Shown: piece by piece, positions 16,906 through 26,101 of the stretch
Layout: every line of letters starts with the position of its first letter
Position numbering within the stretch: position 1 is the stretch's first letter
Source: CAYSCW01 sp964429795
GTDB lineage: Bacteria; Acidobacteriota; Aminicenantia; Aminicenantales; Aminicenantaceae
DNA: 64,000 bases
Direction: 5' to 3'
Assembly: GCA_964429795.1 (NCBI GenBank)
Contig: CAYSCW010000004.1
Location: 62,001-126,000, forward strand
Notes under the pieces: model-generated
The model's input: the letters and a program-made list of their open reading frames with translations, nothing else
Database searches by the model: none
Told to the model about the DNA's origin: nothing
Translations under genes and position numbers: made by a program

Positions 16906-18090
16906 CTAATTGAGCCTTTCTACCACCATGGCCACGCCCTGGCCTCCACCGATGCAAAGGCTGACCAGTCCAAGGTTCTTTTTCCTGTCCTCTAAGGCAT
17001 AAATCAAGGTGGTTAAAATTTTTGCTCCTGTGGCTCCGACCGGATGGCCCAAGGCTATGGCTCCTCCGTGGACGTTGACCTTGGCCCGGTCCCACTTAAG
17101 CTCTCTCTCCACGGCCAGAATCTGAGCAGCAAAGGCCTCATTGAGCTCTATCAGGTCAATATCCTCAAGATTAAGGTCTGCTCGTTTCAAGGCTTTGTTA
17201 ACGGCTGGCACTGGTCCCATTCCCATGATGGCTGGATCGACACCAGCATGGGCGTAAGAAATCACCCGGGCTAAAGGTTTAACCCCTAGTTCAGAGGCTT
17301 TCTCCTCCTTCATCACCAAAACCGCTGCAGCAGCATCACAGAGAGCACAGCTATTCCCGGCTGTGACTGAGCCGTCTTTTTTAAACACAGGGGGGAGTTT
17401 GGCCAATTTATCCAAGGTGACTCCCTCCCTGGGAATCTCTTCGGTATCGAAAATCTCTGTCTTTCCCCTGCCCACAGGAACTTCAACAGGAAGGGTTTCT
17501 TCCTTAAACTTTCCTTCCTTTACGGCTTGAACTGCTTTGTTTTGACTCTCCACGGCAAATGTGTCCTGTTCTTCGCGGTTTAGGTTATACTTCCCCACCA
17601 GTGTCTCCGCTGTTACTCCCATCAGGTGGCCAGCTAAAGGACACATGAATCCATCGTGGTGCATGACATCAATGAGCTTGCTGTCTCCTATACGATTCCC
17701 CCACCGCGCTCCTGCAGCGATGTAAGGAATCTGGGATGTGTTTTCAGCACCGCCTGCAAGGACAATCTCAGCATCACCAGCCTTGATCATTTGAACCGCA
17801 AGCGACACCGCACGCAAGGAAGAACCACACCGTTTGTTCACCGTGAAAGCCGGGACCTCATGAGGTAATCCTCCTTTGACAGTAGCTAACCGACCGATGT
17901 TCGGCCCCAACCCTGCCTGCCATCCTGTTCCAAAGACCACTTCTTCCACCTGGGAAGGTTCAATCCCTGCTCTGCGAACAGCCGCTTTAAGAATCAAAGC
18001 TCCTAACTCGACGGCCGAAACTTCCATGAATGATCCTCCGAACTTTCCGCCTGCGGTTCGAACAGCACTGGCAATGACGATTTTACTCAT
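16906..18090 (-). CDS. Acetyl-CoA C-acetyltransferase (thiolase)
   Basis: 394 residues, the standard thiolase length. Catalytic C88 in VNKRCGSSLRAV, H349 in AIALGHPVGATG and C379 in SLCIGGGQGVAMV are in place, so it should cleave or form acetoacetyl-CoA. Ribosome site GGGAGGT before ATG 18090. It is the upstream gene of the hbd, acyl-CoA dehydrogenase, enoyl-CoA hydratase run; together these give a full short-chain beta-oxidation set apart from ETF. Confidence 0.93.
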   Translation of the reverse strand: MSKIVIASAVRTAGGKFGGSFMEVSAVELGALILKAAVRRAGIEPSQVEEVVFGTGWQAGLGPNIGRLATVKGGLPHEVPAFTVNKRCGSSLRAVSLAVQMIKAGDAEIVLAGGAENTSQIPYIAAGARWGNRIGDSKLIDVMHHDGFMCPLAGHLMGVTAETLVGKYNLNREEQDTFAVESQNKAVQAVKEGKFKEETLPVEVPVGRGKTEIFDTEEIPREGVTLDKLAKLPPVFKKDGSVTAGNSCALCDAAAAVLVMKEEKASELGVKPLARVISYAHAGVDPAIMGMGPVPAVNKALKRADLNLEDIDLIELNEAFAAQILAVERELKWDRAKVNVHGGAIALGHPVGATGAKILTTLIYALEDRKKNLGLVSLCIGGGQGVAMVVERLN

Positions 18091-18198
18091 ATAAACCTCC
18101 CTTCTTTAGTAGGACAGTCCTTTTTTTGTAAAAGGGGCAGTCCTCTTTTTAACAAAGGCCTACAATTATATTTATGCTTCATAACCTCTGTCAACAAA

Positions 18199-19728
18199 TT
18201 AGTCTTTTTGTCCCTCCTCTTTTTCTCTCTTTGTGGGGCGAAAGAGACGAAGGAGATCGGATAATTTGCCTTTGATGTATCCTTCTCGCACAAAATATGG
18301 TCCTTCTTCAGGCTTGATCCATTTGATGTATTTACCTCTTTTAAGATCATGAGGGCCTTTTGCTATCCCGATCCTGAAATCACCATCTTTTGTCTGGACA
18401 ATGGCCACATTGACTTTCTCATCCTCTGGCGAAGTGTATTGGGTGGCCGCAATAATCTTGTCTTTCCGAGGGGACTTGCGGAGGGTAAGATCTCTAGGAA
18501 TAGATTGTGGTAGATAATCTTCTTTGAGACCTTCCTTCTGTCTTGTGGGTTCACTCCTTTCCACAATTCCTACAACACAGGTGTTCCCGTATCCACTCAT
18601 GTTGAACCAGAGTCCATAATTCAGACCGTAAGGATCATCCTTAAACATCTCTCTGTATTGTTTATGACCTCTCAGTTGCCAGACGAGCTCCACAAGTTGC
18701 GCACCTCCTGAAGCCCCCAAAGGGTGAGTCCTGGCCAAAAAACCGCCAGAACGATTGACGAAGGTCCTTCTGCCCATCCTGTTTTTTTCATCTAGAACTA
18801 CTTTGTACCCTCCTCCTCTATCTGCCAAGCCCAAATCTTCCGCAACCACCCAGGGGACAGGCTTGAAGGCATCGTGAAGTTCGCAGGTGTCGATCTCATG
18901 AGGATTAAGACGAGCCTCCCGGAAGGCAGCTCTTCCTGCCAACACTGCCGCTTCCATAGAAATCAGAGTATTCCTTTCAGCAATCCTGATATTATCGAAG
19001 GCAGATTTGACGGATGAGACTTTTATGTCGGTGGGGGAAGGAATAAGATAGGCAGCTCCAGCTCCGTTGTAGGAACCGCTACAATCAAATTTTGTCAGAG
19101 GCTTGGCAATTACTCTGTTAAGATCAGGATCATTATACTCTTTGCGGGTGATGGGATTTCTGAAATAAGCGATGTCGTTTAGGGATCCAAACTCGAGGCT
19201 GCAAACGCTCATCTGGAAGCAGATATTTTTAAATTTCTTTTCCGAAATTTTATAGGCATCCATGTATTCGTAGGAAGCGAGGGCTGCCACAGCTGGCATC
19301 TCTCCCAAACCCCGTTCCCTTTCTTCCTCTGCAATCACCGTGGAAATCTGGCCAGGGATCTCCTCGTTCTTGAGCTTTCCCTTCATCTTCTCCCCAAAAC
19401 AGACTAAGACCTTTAATCCAGAGGAGACCAGCCTTCTCCCCAACTCCACAGCCCCGGCCCCAGTGGCTGAACCCAGCTCCACATGGTAGATCTCTGTGTC
19501 TTTTGCCAATTCCAGCTCCATTCCGACCAGCGAATCCAGCCCTGTCTGTCTGGCAAAACCGATCGGATCCATACAGCCGATGACCAAACAGTCAGGAACG
19601 ATATCAGAAGTAAAGCGCTTCGAATCCTGAAGCGCTTTCCGGCAGGCATCAGCCAGCATCCCTCCGATGGGTCTGAAATCTTTTCCGAAAGGAGTCAAAC
19701 AGACTCCTGCGACATAGACGTCACTCAA
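18199..19728 (-). CDS. Thiolase-like protein lacking the nucleophilic cysteine, with C-terminal OB-like extension
   Basis: 509 residues; start TTG at 19726-19728 behind AAAGGGA, because no ATG precedes the conserved N-terminus. Residues 1-400 align with SCP2/archaeal-type thiolases: ELHDAF, NRSGGFLARTHPLGASGG and GYGNTCVVGIVER are kept. The nucleophile motif usually reading A-C-A-T/S-G is VELGSATGAG, so the cysteine is S87. The last ~100 residues (KIIAATQYTSPEDEKVN to LLRLF) form a separate beta-rich segment like the DUF35/OB proteins that pair with such thiolases. A condensing or non-catalytic scaffold role is possible; classic thiolysis is unlikely. It precedes the active thiolase gene by 108 bp. 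Confidence 0.7.
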   Translation of the reverse strand: MSDVYVAGVCLTPFGKDFRPIGGMLADACRKALQDSKRFTSDIVPDCLVIGCMDPIGFARQTGLDSLVGMELELAKDTEIYHVELGSATGAGAVELGRRLVSSGLKVLVCFGEKMKGKLKNEEIPGQISTVIAEEERERGLGEMPAVAALASYEYMDAYKISEKKFKNICFQMSVCSLEFGSLNDIAYFRNPITRKEYNDPDLNRVIAKPLTKFDCSGSYNGAGAAYLIPSPTDIKVSSVKSAFDNIRIAERNTLISMEAAVLAGRAAFREARLNPHEIDTCELHDAFKPVPWVVAEDLGLADRGGGYKVVLDEKNRMGRRTFVNRSGGFLARTHPLGASGGAQLVELVWQLRGHKQYREMFKDDPYGLNYGLWFNMSGYGNTCVVGIVERSEPTRQKEGLKEDYLPQSIPRDLTLRKSPRKDKIIAATQYTSPEDEKVNVAIVQTKDGDFRIGIAKGPHDLKRGKYIKWIKPEEGPYFVREGYIKGKLSDLLRLFRPTKREKEEGQKD

Positions 19729-19764
19729 CAGCGTGTCCCTTTGAAAAAGCTCGATTTGTTTTCC

Positions 19765-19959
19765 TTAATATTTTTTTCCTTTTTTGCCGATAAGAAAGCC
19801 GATGAGCAAACCGACGATCATGGATAAAGAAATCAGTATAATTCGGGACATACTCAGCTTCCAGAAGAACAGCTGCACAATCACCACCTGTGTGTTCTGA
19901 ATGAGTATGATCGCCAATAAAACAATCAGGATTAAAATGATGATAGTTTTGGCCTTCAT
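19765..19959 (-). CDS. LapA-domain (DUF1049) small membrane protein
   Basis: 64 residues, two hydrophobic helices (IIILILIVLLAIILIQN and IILISLSMIVGLLIGFLIG) around a short VVIVQLFFWKLSMS linker, ending in a basic GKKGKKY tail. This is the layout of the lipopolysaccharide-assembly protein A domain. Strong ribosome site AAGGAGGGG. Role in the envelope is assumed from the family; sequence gives no active site. Same strand as the thiolase-like gene, 36 bp upstream. Confidence 0.7.
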   Translation of the reverse strand: MKAKTIIILILIVLLAIILIQNTQVVIVQLFFWKLSMSRIILISLSMIVGLLIGFLIGKKGKKY

Positions 19960-20274
19960 GTTTATATCCCCTCCTTAAATTTACATGTGAATGAAGGAAA
20001 TTGATCCCTCATCAGATCTTTTTATTTTGACCTTTTGGAAGGATAACCCGAACAGCAAATTTATTCAATCTTTATTAGTCCTTCTGAGAGAAAACTCGAG
20101 ATTCTATAAGATTATGCCTGCCTTTAAAGTTTTCTCTATTTTCACTCGCCTTTGGATATTGATGCTCCTCTTGGAGCATGATTTACGTGTCTGTGAACTT
20201 TTAAGACAACTCCCTTCTTCTTCCCCCACTATACTTCGCCGACAAAAAATGGATAATAGAGAAGAAGATCATGG
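19960..20274. other. 315-bp gap without a supported gene
   Basis: Divergent space between lapA-like and the TonB receptor. It holds a 7-bp hairpin ATGCTCC-TCTT-GGAGCAT at 20162-20179. A 95-codon open frame here has no ribosome site and no family resemblance. No recognisable riboswitch was seen. Confidence 0.4.
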
Positions 20275-22182
20275 ATGACAATGACTAAAAGATCGCTAAA
20301 AAAAGATATTCTCTTATTCCCTCTTCTTATTTTCTTGCTCTGCTCCTCTTTTCTTTCTCCCCAAGAAAAAAAAGAGGAAAAAAAACAAAGAACAATCACA
20401 GAAGAAATCATCGTGGAAGCAGAACGCCCAAAAGATGTTCTTCTGGCCACAACCAGCTTAATCAAAAGAGAAAAAATCGATCTCATCATTCCAAGAGATC
20501 TCTCTGAAGTTCTCTCCTATGCCTCAGGAACATTTATCTCCTGCGGGACAAAAAATGAATTCCTGCTTAAAATCAGAGGGTTTGAAAACCAAGACATCGC
20601 TCTCCTCTATGATGGAATACCCATTTACGAGCCTTTCTTCAATTCCTTTGATCTCAAGACCATCACTGCCGAAGAAGTGGAGAGCATCAAAGTGGTCAAA
20701 GGAGCCTCCTCTGTTCTTTATGGACCCAACACCCTTGGCGGGATTGTCAACATCATCACCCGCAGACCTAGCCCTGCTTCATTCTCCTTGAAAACTTCCT
20801 ATGACAGCAACAGCACATCTTATCTCTCCTCCACAGGAGCCTTGAGATGGAGAAATCTCTTTTTCACAGGCTTTGCCTCCTTGGAAAGATCAGACGGATT
20901 CCGATGGAAAAAAAACGGAGAAAATGTTTTCAGGGCTAACAGCGATTATGAAAGAAAAAATTTCACCGGAAAAATATATTTTTATCCAACCGAAAAAAGT
21001 GAAATTCTCCTGGAAGCCGCCTATTATTCTTCAGCATATGGAATTCCTTATGCGCTCGAATTCTACTTTCCCCGATATTGGAGATTTAAGAATTGGGATC
21101 GCTATCAGTTCCATCTTGGAGGAACCTTCTCTTTTCTCCGGGAAGGCCATCTAAAGCTCAGAAGCTACTATGTGAGGCACGAGAATGTCCTCGATTCCTA
21201 TTCCAATGAAGACATGAAAGATCTCCAGTGGGAATCCACATATGCAAACGACTCCTATGGAATTTTTATCCTCGGTTCTCTTCCTTATTCATCTCAAAAC
21301 CAATGGAAGTGGAGCCTCAATTTCCGCAATGACAAGGCTCGAACTCAAGACGATATAGGAGAAGAATGGAACACATTCCAACATCAAACTTTCTCTTTCG
21401 GCGCAGAAAATCATCTCAGTCTGAATTCAAGGTGGAAGGCGATCACAGGAATGAGTCTCGACCATCTGAGAAAGCAATCGGGCGATAGCAAATGGACACT
21501 CAACCCGATTATAGGAGTAAAATTCCATCCCCACGACTATATCGATTTCCATCTGAGTATTGCTCAAAAGTCTCGGTTTCCCTCCATGAAATCCCTCTAC
21601 AGCTCCCAGGGAGGAAATCCCGAACTTAAAGACGAGAGAGGGACAAGCTATGAGTGGGGCTTTTCCTATAATAAAGACATTTCCTTACAAGGGGCTATAT
21701 TCTTCAATCAGATAAAGGATCTCATCAGGGTCATCCGTCTCCCCAACGGGGATAAAATAAGCCTGAACATCGGAAAAATAGAAATATCGGGCTTTGAATT
21801 GGAATTCAAGAAAGCTTGGTCCAGAATGGATTTCTCTTTTAATTACACCTATCTGGATGGAAAAAACAAAGTCGATAATCTTCCTCTGGATTTGCTGTCC
21901 AAATCTCAGTTGAATTTTACAGCTACCTTGATGATCATGAAGACTGTAAGATTGAGTCTATGGGGATTGGGTGTTTCCCGCTCTGAGGTAAATGCAGGAG
22001 CCGATTCGTTCAGGATTCCTGGCTATTTTATCCTTAATGCCATCCTTTCCAAAAGCTTCTCACATTGGACCGTATTCCTCAAGGCCGAGAACCTGTTCAA
22101 TAAATACTACATCACAGAACCCGGCTTTCCCATGAAAGCCAGAACCCTTATTATCGGGATAAAATTCCTCACAGAAAGATAA
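20275..22182 (+). CDS. TonB-dependent outer-membrane receptor
   Basis: 635 residues. Signal segment LLFPLLIFLLCSSFLS, then a TonB-box-like EEIIVEAERPKD, a plug domain with ESIKVVKGASSVLYGPNTLGG and IVNIITRRP, and a barrel of alternating aromatic strands ending FNKYYITEPGFPMKARTLII. This is the BtuB/siderophore-receptor type without an N-terminal extension. The last residue is arginine, not the usual aromatic. It opens a plus-strand run with an unknown membrane protein and the molybdenum hydroxylases, so the ligand may be a substrate or cofactor of that pathway; no riboswitch confirms a vitamin. Confidence 0.9.
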   Translation: MTMTKRSLKKDILLFPLLIFLLCSSFLSPQEKKEEKKQRTITEEIIVEAERPKDVLLATTSLIKREKIDLIIPRDLSEVLSYASGTFISCGTKNEFLLKIRGFENQDIALLYDGIPIYEPFFNSFDLKTITAEEVESIKVVKGASSVLYGPNTLGGIVNIITRRPSPASFSLKTSYDSNSTSYLSSTGALRWRNLFFTGFASLERSDGFRWKKNGENVFRANSDYERKNFTGKIYFYPTEKSEILLEAAYYSSAYGIPYALEFYFPRYWRFKNWDRYQFHLGGTFSFLREGHLKLRSYYVRHENVLDSYSNEDMKDLQWESTYANDSYGIFILGSLPYSSQNQWKWSLNFRNDKARTQDDIGEEWNTFQHQTFSFGAENHLSLNSRWKAITGMSLDHLRKQSGDSKWTLNPIIGVKFHPHDYIDFHLSIAQKSRFPSMKSLYSSQGGNPELKDERGTSYEWGFSYNKDISLQGAIFFNQIKDLIRVIRLPNGDKISLNIGKIEISGFELEFKKAWSRMDFSFNYTYLDGKNKVDNLPLDLLSKSQLNFTATLMIMKTVRLSLWGLGVSRSEVNAGADSFRIPGYFILNAILSKSFSHWTVFLKAENLFNKYYITEPGFPMKARTLIIGIKFLTER

Positions 22183-22204
22183 ATCAGTATTTCCACGAGG
22201 AAGA

Positions 22205-22421
22205 ATTCCCATTTCCATGATAGCTAATGATGAGGGATATAATCAGTCACAGCGCCGGGGTTCCCCTTCATCCTCGCCAAAAACCCTCCCACCCTTATCT
22301 ATGGGCTTCGGTTGGACAGAAACCGCCGCCTCTCCTACTTTCCTCGCTGGGGAAAATCCGCGGGCTGACGATTCAGCTTGCCTGACTGTTCCCAAAATCA
22401 TCACGGAAATGGAAATGCTAT
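22205..22421 (-). repeat. Dispersed TIR element, copy D (with ~60-bp insertion)
   Basis: Reverse orientation. Right end ATCACGGAAATGGAAATGCT and left end CCCATTTCCATGATAGC are inverted. Core CCTCGCTGGGGAAAATCC, CGGGCTGACGATTCAGCTTG and CCTGACTGTTCCCAAAATCA matches copy F base for base over long stretches. An extra block containing GGACAGAAACCGCCGCCTC links it to copies A and B. It fills the 327-bp gap before 22510. Confidence 0.65.
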
Positions 22422-22509
22422 CCCACGAAAAAAAGTTGCCAAAAGGAGAAGGGAGAATTATAATCCAGAAATAAAGATAATATTGAAACAAACCAAAAAG
22501 GAGGAAAGC

Positions 22510-23181
22510 ATGATGAGAAAAATTCCTAAATCTTATTTGGGTTTTGTCATCATCCTGGGAGCTGTTTGGGGCTTTTCCGAAGCTGCTCTGGGAATGTGGC
22601 TCCGAAGCTGTGCTTCCTTATACTCTGGTGCCATCATGACAGGGGTAGCCTTGTTCTTTATGGCTTCCGGTTGGTACCTTACCAGGAACCTCCTCTGTAT
22701 GGGATTCCTGATACTCATCACCAGCCTCTTCAAGATGTTCGACGCACTCCTCCTTTCGCTCCCCATCCAGCACGGAGCCATAGGAAATCCCATTTTTGCC
22801 TTTTTCACAGAAGGAATCGCCTTCCTGATCTTGATCGCTGTTTTCAACCAAAAACTGAAACAGAAAAGCGGAGGCCAAGCCTTAATGGGGGGAATGACTG
22901 CCATCCTGGCCGTGAATCTTTTCCCTTTGGTGAAGTATGTCACGGGAGTACCAGCCTGTGTTGTCCCTGGAACAGGATATCCCCTCTCCCTTTACTATGC
23001 CCCATTAGCTGTTTTTCTATCTTTCCTGACTGTTCCTTTGGGTGCATGGGTCGGAGTGAAAAGCCAATCTCTTGAAACTATACTCCAATCATCTCGAATA
23101 GCAAGAAAGCTGAGTTTTATTTTTTCTCCCGGAACCTTGCTCTTGTGTTTGGCCCTCACAGCTCTCATCAGGCTGGGCTAA
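22510..23181 (+). CDS. Polytopic membrane protein, unknown function
   Basis: 223 residues with a very good ribosome site (AAAAAGGAGGAAAGC) and about six hydrophobic helices: GFVIILGAVWGFSEAALG, IMTGVALFFMASGWYL, LLCMGFLILITSLF, IAFLILIAVF, a small G/A-rich helix around LMGGMTAILAVNLF and a final LLLCLALTALI. The helix GAVWGFSEAALG and conserved CVVPGTGYP loop are distinctive but I do not recognise them. The size and topology are like an ECF-type S-component or another small uptake protein. It lies between the TonB receptor and the molybdenum hydroxylase genes, 30 bp before the latter. Confidence 0.6.
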   Translation: MMRKIPKSYLGFVIILGAVWGFSEAALGMWLRSCASLYSGAIMTGVALFFMASGWYLTRNLLCMGFLILITSLFKMFDALLLSLPIQHGAIGNPIFAFFTEGIAFLILIAVFNQKLKQKSGGQALMGGMTAILAVNLFPLVKYVTGVPACVVPGTGYPLSLYYAPLAVFLSFLTVPLGAWVGVKSQSLETILQSSRIARKLSFIFSPGTLLLCLALTALIRLG

Positions 23182-23211
23182 GGGGAAAAATCCCTGGAGA
23201 GAGGTGTAAAA

Positions 23212-23841
23212 ATGGAAGAAGGAAGAAAGAAAAGGGGGAAAGCAATAACCAGAAGGGACTTCATAAAAGGATTTAGCGGCGGTGCTATAGGAGCAGCTGT
23301 GGCCCCTCGACTTCTCGCCCAGGAGGCTGAATCCCTTCAACCGGAAGCAGGGAAAGTTCCTCTTTATTCCAAGAAACCCATCACTCTTACAGTCAATGAA
23401 AAGAAATACTCAGTTGTGGTTGAGCCAAGGGAAACCCTTCTCCATCTCTTGAGAGAAAGACTGAACCTGACAGGGACAAAAATGACCTGCGACCGTGGTG
23501 AATGCGGAGGATGCACGGTCATCCTGGATGGAGTTACAGTCTATTCATGCATGTATCCTGCCATCAGGGCGGACGGCAAAAAAATCACTACAGTGGAAGG
23601 ATTAGCCGTCGATGAGAACCTTCATCCTGTTCAAAAGGCCTTCATCGAAAAAGACGGTTACCAATGCGGCTTCTGTACGCCGGGATTCATCATGTCCTCT
23701 GTCGTTTTCCTCGAGAAAAACAATAACCCAAAAAGAGAAGAGATCAAGGCAGCTCTTTCAGGAAACATCTGCCGATGCGGTAACTATTTCAAGATTTATG
23801 AGGCCGTTGAAGCGGCAGCAAAAAACATGAGGAGGCCTTGA
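23212..23841 (+). CDS. Molybdenum hydroxylase 2Fe-2S subunit with Tat signal
   Basis: 209 residues. The N-terminus TRRDFIKGFSGGAIGAAVAP is a twin-arginine signal, so the enzyme should be exported folded. The plant-type ferredoxin cluster is CDRGECGGCTVILDG with a later cysteine (YSC), and the second cluster is CGFCTPGF plus NICRCGNY, the complete set of the xanthine dehydrogenase small subunit. It passes electrons from the molybdenum cofactor to FAD or an external acceptor. One base separates it from the large-subunit gene. Confidence 0.92.
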   Translation: MEEGRKKRGKAITRRDFIKGFSGGAIGAAVAPRLLAQEAESLQPEAGKVPLYSKKPITLTVNEKKYSVVVEPRETLLHLLRERLNLTGTKMTCDRGECGGCTVILDGVTVYSCMYPAIRADGKKITTVEGLAVDENLHPVQKAFIEKDGYQCGFCTPGFIMSSVVFLEKNNNPKREEIKAALSGNICRCGNYFKIYEAVEAAAKNMRRP

Positions 23842-23842
23842 A

Positions 23843-26101
23843 ATGAAGAAAAAGGAATATTTATCAGAGCCAGAAGACTCTACCCTCCTCTATTATGAAG
23901 AGTTCAGAGACAAGGAAACAGAGGAACCCGAACAAATTCCTTCTCCTGAAAAAGAGAAATTCAAAATCATCGGCGCCTACACGCCAAGGATTGACGGGGA
24001 GAAAATAGTCACCGGCCAAGCGCCTTACACCCATGACATTAAACTCAGAGGATTGCTCTATGGCAAGATTCTGAGATGCCCTCATGCTTGCGCAGAAATT
24101 GTTTCTGTGGACTTAAGCAAAGCTAAAAACCTGCCTGGAGTGAAGGCAGCCATTCAACTCAAAGAAGGACGAGTCAAATATGCCGGTGAACAGGTGGCTG
24201 CTGTGGCAGCTGTAGAGGAAAAAACAGCAGAGGAAGCTCTAGAATTGATCGAGGTGGTCTACAAAACCCTCCCTTTTGTGGTCACTGAAGAAAAAGCTAT
24301 GGAGGAAGGCGCTCCACAGGTCCATGATGAACCCAACATCCAAAAATTTAACGACTACTCCCGAGGAGACATCGAAAAGGGATTCAAGGAAGCCGATGTT
24401 GTCCTGGAGAGAACGTATAAAACAGCCGTGGAAATCCATCATCCTGCAGAGACTCATGGCAGTGTGGCCAAATGGGCAGGGGATAGATTGACAGTGTGGG
24501 ATTCCACTCAAGCCATCTTTGGCGTCAGGGATACTCTGGCCCGTGTCTTGGGAATTCCGGCAAGTCGAATCACAGTCATTAAGAAATATATGGGTGGAGG
24601 ATTCGGAAGCAAATTGGGGTTGAATGATTACACTGTTGTTGCCGCCTTGCTGGCTAAAGAAGCCAAAAAACCGATAAAGATCATTCTTTCCCGTAAAGAA
24701 AATTCGCTCTGTGTGGGCAACCGCCCTTCCAGCCTCCAAACCATCAAAGGCGGAGTTAAAAAGGATGGCACTCTGACCGCCCTTTATCTGAAAAATTACA
24801 CATCCGGCGGAATTCAAAGAGGCGACAGATGCTCAGAACCTATCATCGATGTTTACAGATGCCCTCATTTAAAAGTGGAAGAATACAGTGTTTTCACCAA
24901 TACGGGTGCGTCGCGACCAACCAGAGCTCCCGGGCATGTCCAGGGAACTTTTGCGCTGGAAGGCTTCCTGGAAGAGCTGGCCAATGAAATTGGTATAGAT
25001 CCCTTAGAACTGAGGCAGAAAAATTACTCGACAAAAAACGAAGGAGACACGGGTATACCTTATTCTTCTAAAGGACTGGATCAATGCTACAAGATCGGCG
25101 CAAAGAAGATCGGCTGGCAAAGAAGGAATAAGAACCCTGGAGATGGAAACGGTAAGATTCGTCGCGGTTTAGGAATGGCCAGCCAGATATGGTGGGGCGT
25201 GGGCCGGCCAGAGACGCTGGCCGATATTAAACTCCACCAGGACGGAAGTGTCGAGGTTATCTGCGGAACCCAGGACATCGGTTGTGGAACCAGAACCTAT
25301 ATGGCAACTATCACAGCAGAAACTCTCGGCCTTTTGCCAAAAGATGTGACGGTAAAAATCGGAAACACTATGTATCCCTGGTGCGGTTCATCGGGAGGAA
25401 GCACGACCACGCCATCAGTCGCTCCCGCTGTAAGGGACGCCGCTCTTAAAGCAGCTGATTATCTTAGAAAGCTTGCTGCCAGTAAACTTGAAATCAGCGC
25501 AGATACTGTCGTCATCGCCGATGGGAAATTTTTCAGCAAGGGCGACCCTCCAAAATCCATCGCCTTTAAGGAGCTTCTCAGCGAGCTACGCCGCGAAAAA
25601 GTCTTTCATGGAGAGTATACAGGCCGGCCTTCAGGCTATGCATACAACACTTTCGGAGCCCATTTTGCCGAAGTCGAAGTGGACACAGAGACAGGTCAAA
25701 TCAAGGTCCTCAAGGTAGCTGCGGTCCACGAAATCGGAAGAGTCATGAACAGACAGACAGCAGAAAGTCAAGTTATAGGCGGTATCACACAGGGAGTGAG
25801 CACAGCCCTTTTCGAGCAGAGGATCATGGATAACACCACAGGAAATCTGGCGAATCCCAACTTGCGGGATTACAAACTTGCAACCTCCATGGATATCCCT
25901 GAGGTAGAGATCGATTTTGTGGATATGGTCGACCCCAGGATCAACAATCTAGGAACCAAAGGGCTTGGAGAACCCCCTCGGATTCCAAGCTCAGCAGCTG
26001 TGGCCAATGCCGTCTATAACGCTCTAGGAGTGCATGTGCAAGAATTACCAATGACTCCAGACAAAGTCCTTCAAGCCCTGAGAAGAAAGGAGGTCGGCTG
26101 A
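23843..26101 (+). CDS. Xanthine-dehydrogenase-family molybdopterin-binding large subunit
   Basis: 752 residues. Markers in order: the domain start GEKIVTGQAPYTHDIKLRG, GGGFGSKLG (cofactor loop), RPTRAPGHVQGTFALEG and GTQDIGCGTRT, then the C-terminal GTKGLGEPPRIPSSAAVANAV with the catalytic glutamate in GEP. It lacks the CO-dehydrogenase AYRCSFR loop, so it is an aldehyde/xanthine/heteroaromatic hydroxylase type with unknown substrate. No signal of its own; it could ride out with the Tat-bearing small subunit. The stop overlaps the FAD-subunit start by one base. Confidence 0.92.
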   Translation: MKKKEYLSEPEDSTLLYYEEFRDKETEEPEQIPSPEKEKFKIIGAYTPRIDGEKIVTGQAPYTHDIKLRGLLYGKILRCPHACAEIVSVDLSKAKNLPGVKAAIQLKEGRVKYAGEQVAAVAAVEEKTAEEALELIEVVYKTLPFVVTEEKAMEEGAPQVHDEPNIQKFNDYSRGDIEKGFKEADVVLERTYKTAVEIHHPAETHGSVAKWAGDRLTVWDSTQAIFGVRDTLARVLGIPASRITVIKKYMGGGFGSKLGLNDYTVVAALLAKEAKKPIKIILSRKENSLCVGNRPSSLQTIKGGVKKDGTLTALYLKNYTSGGIQRGDRCSEPIIDVYRCPHLKVEEYSVFTNTGASRPTRAPGHVQGTFALEGFLEELANEIGIDPLELRQKNYSTKNEGDTGIPYSSKGLDQCYKIGAKKIGWQRRNKNPGDGNGKIRRGLGMASQIWWGVGRPETLADIKLHQDGSVEVICGTQDIGCGTRTYMATITAETLGLLPKDVTVKIGNTMYPWCGSSGGSTTTPSVAPAVRDAALKAADYLRKLAASKLEISADTVVIADGKFFSKGDPPKSIAFKELLSELRREKVFHGEYTGRPSGYAYNTFGAHFAEVEVDTETGQIKVLKVAAVHEIGRVMNRQTAESQVIGGITQGVSTALFEQRIMDNTTGNLANPNLRDYKLATSMDIPEVEIDFVDMVDPRINNLGTKGLGEPPRIPSSAAVANAVYNALGVHVQELPMTPDKVLQALRRKEVG

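Noticed and set aside
18100..18150. Repeated GGACTGTCC / GGACTGCCCC with T-runs between the two thiolase genes
   Set aside because: Looked like a terminator, but the stems are short and the runs lie on the wrong side for a clear intrinsic terminator.
19960..20274. Cobalamin or other vitamin riboswitch before the TonB receptor
   Set aside because: No B12-box or other conserved aptamer sequence was found; only one short hairpin.
19991..20278. 95-codon open frame before the TonB receptor
   Set aside because: No ribosome site, no family resemblance, and it overlaps the receptor start.
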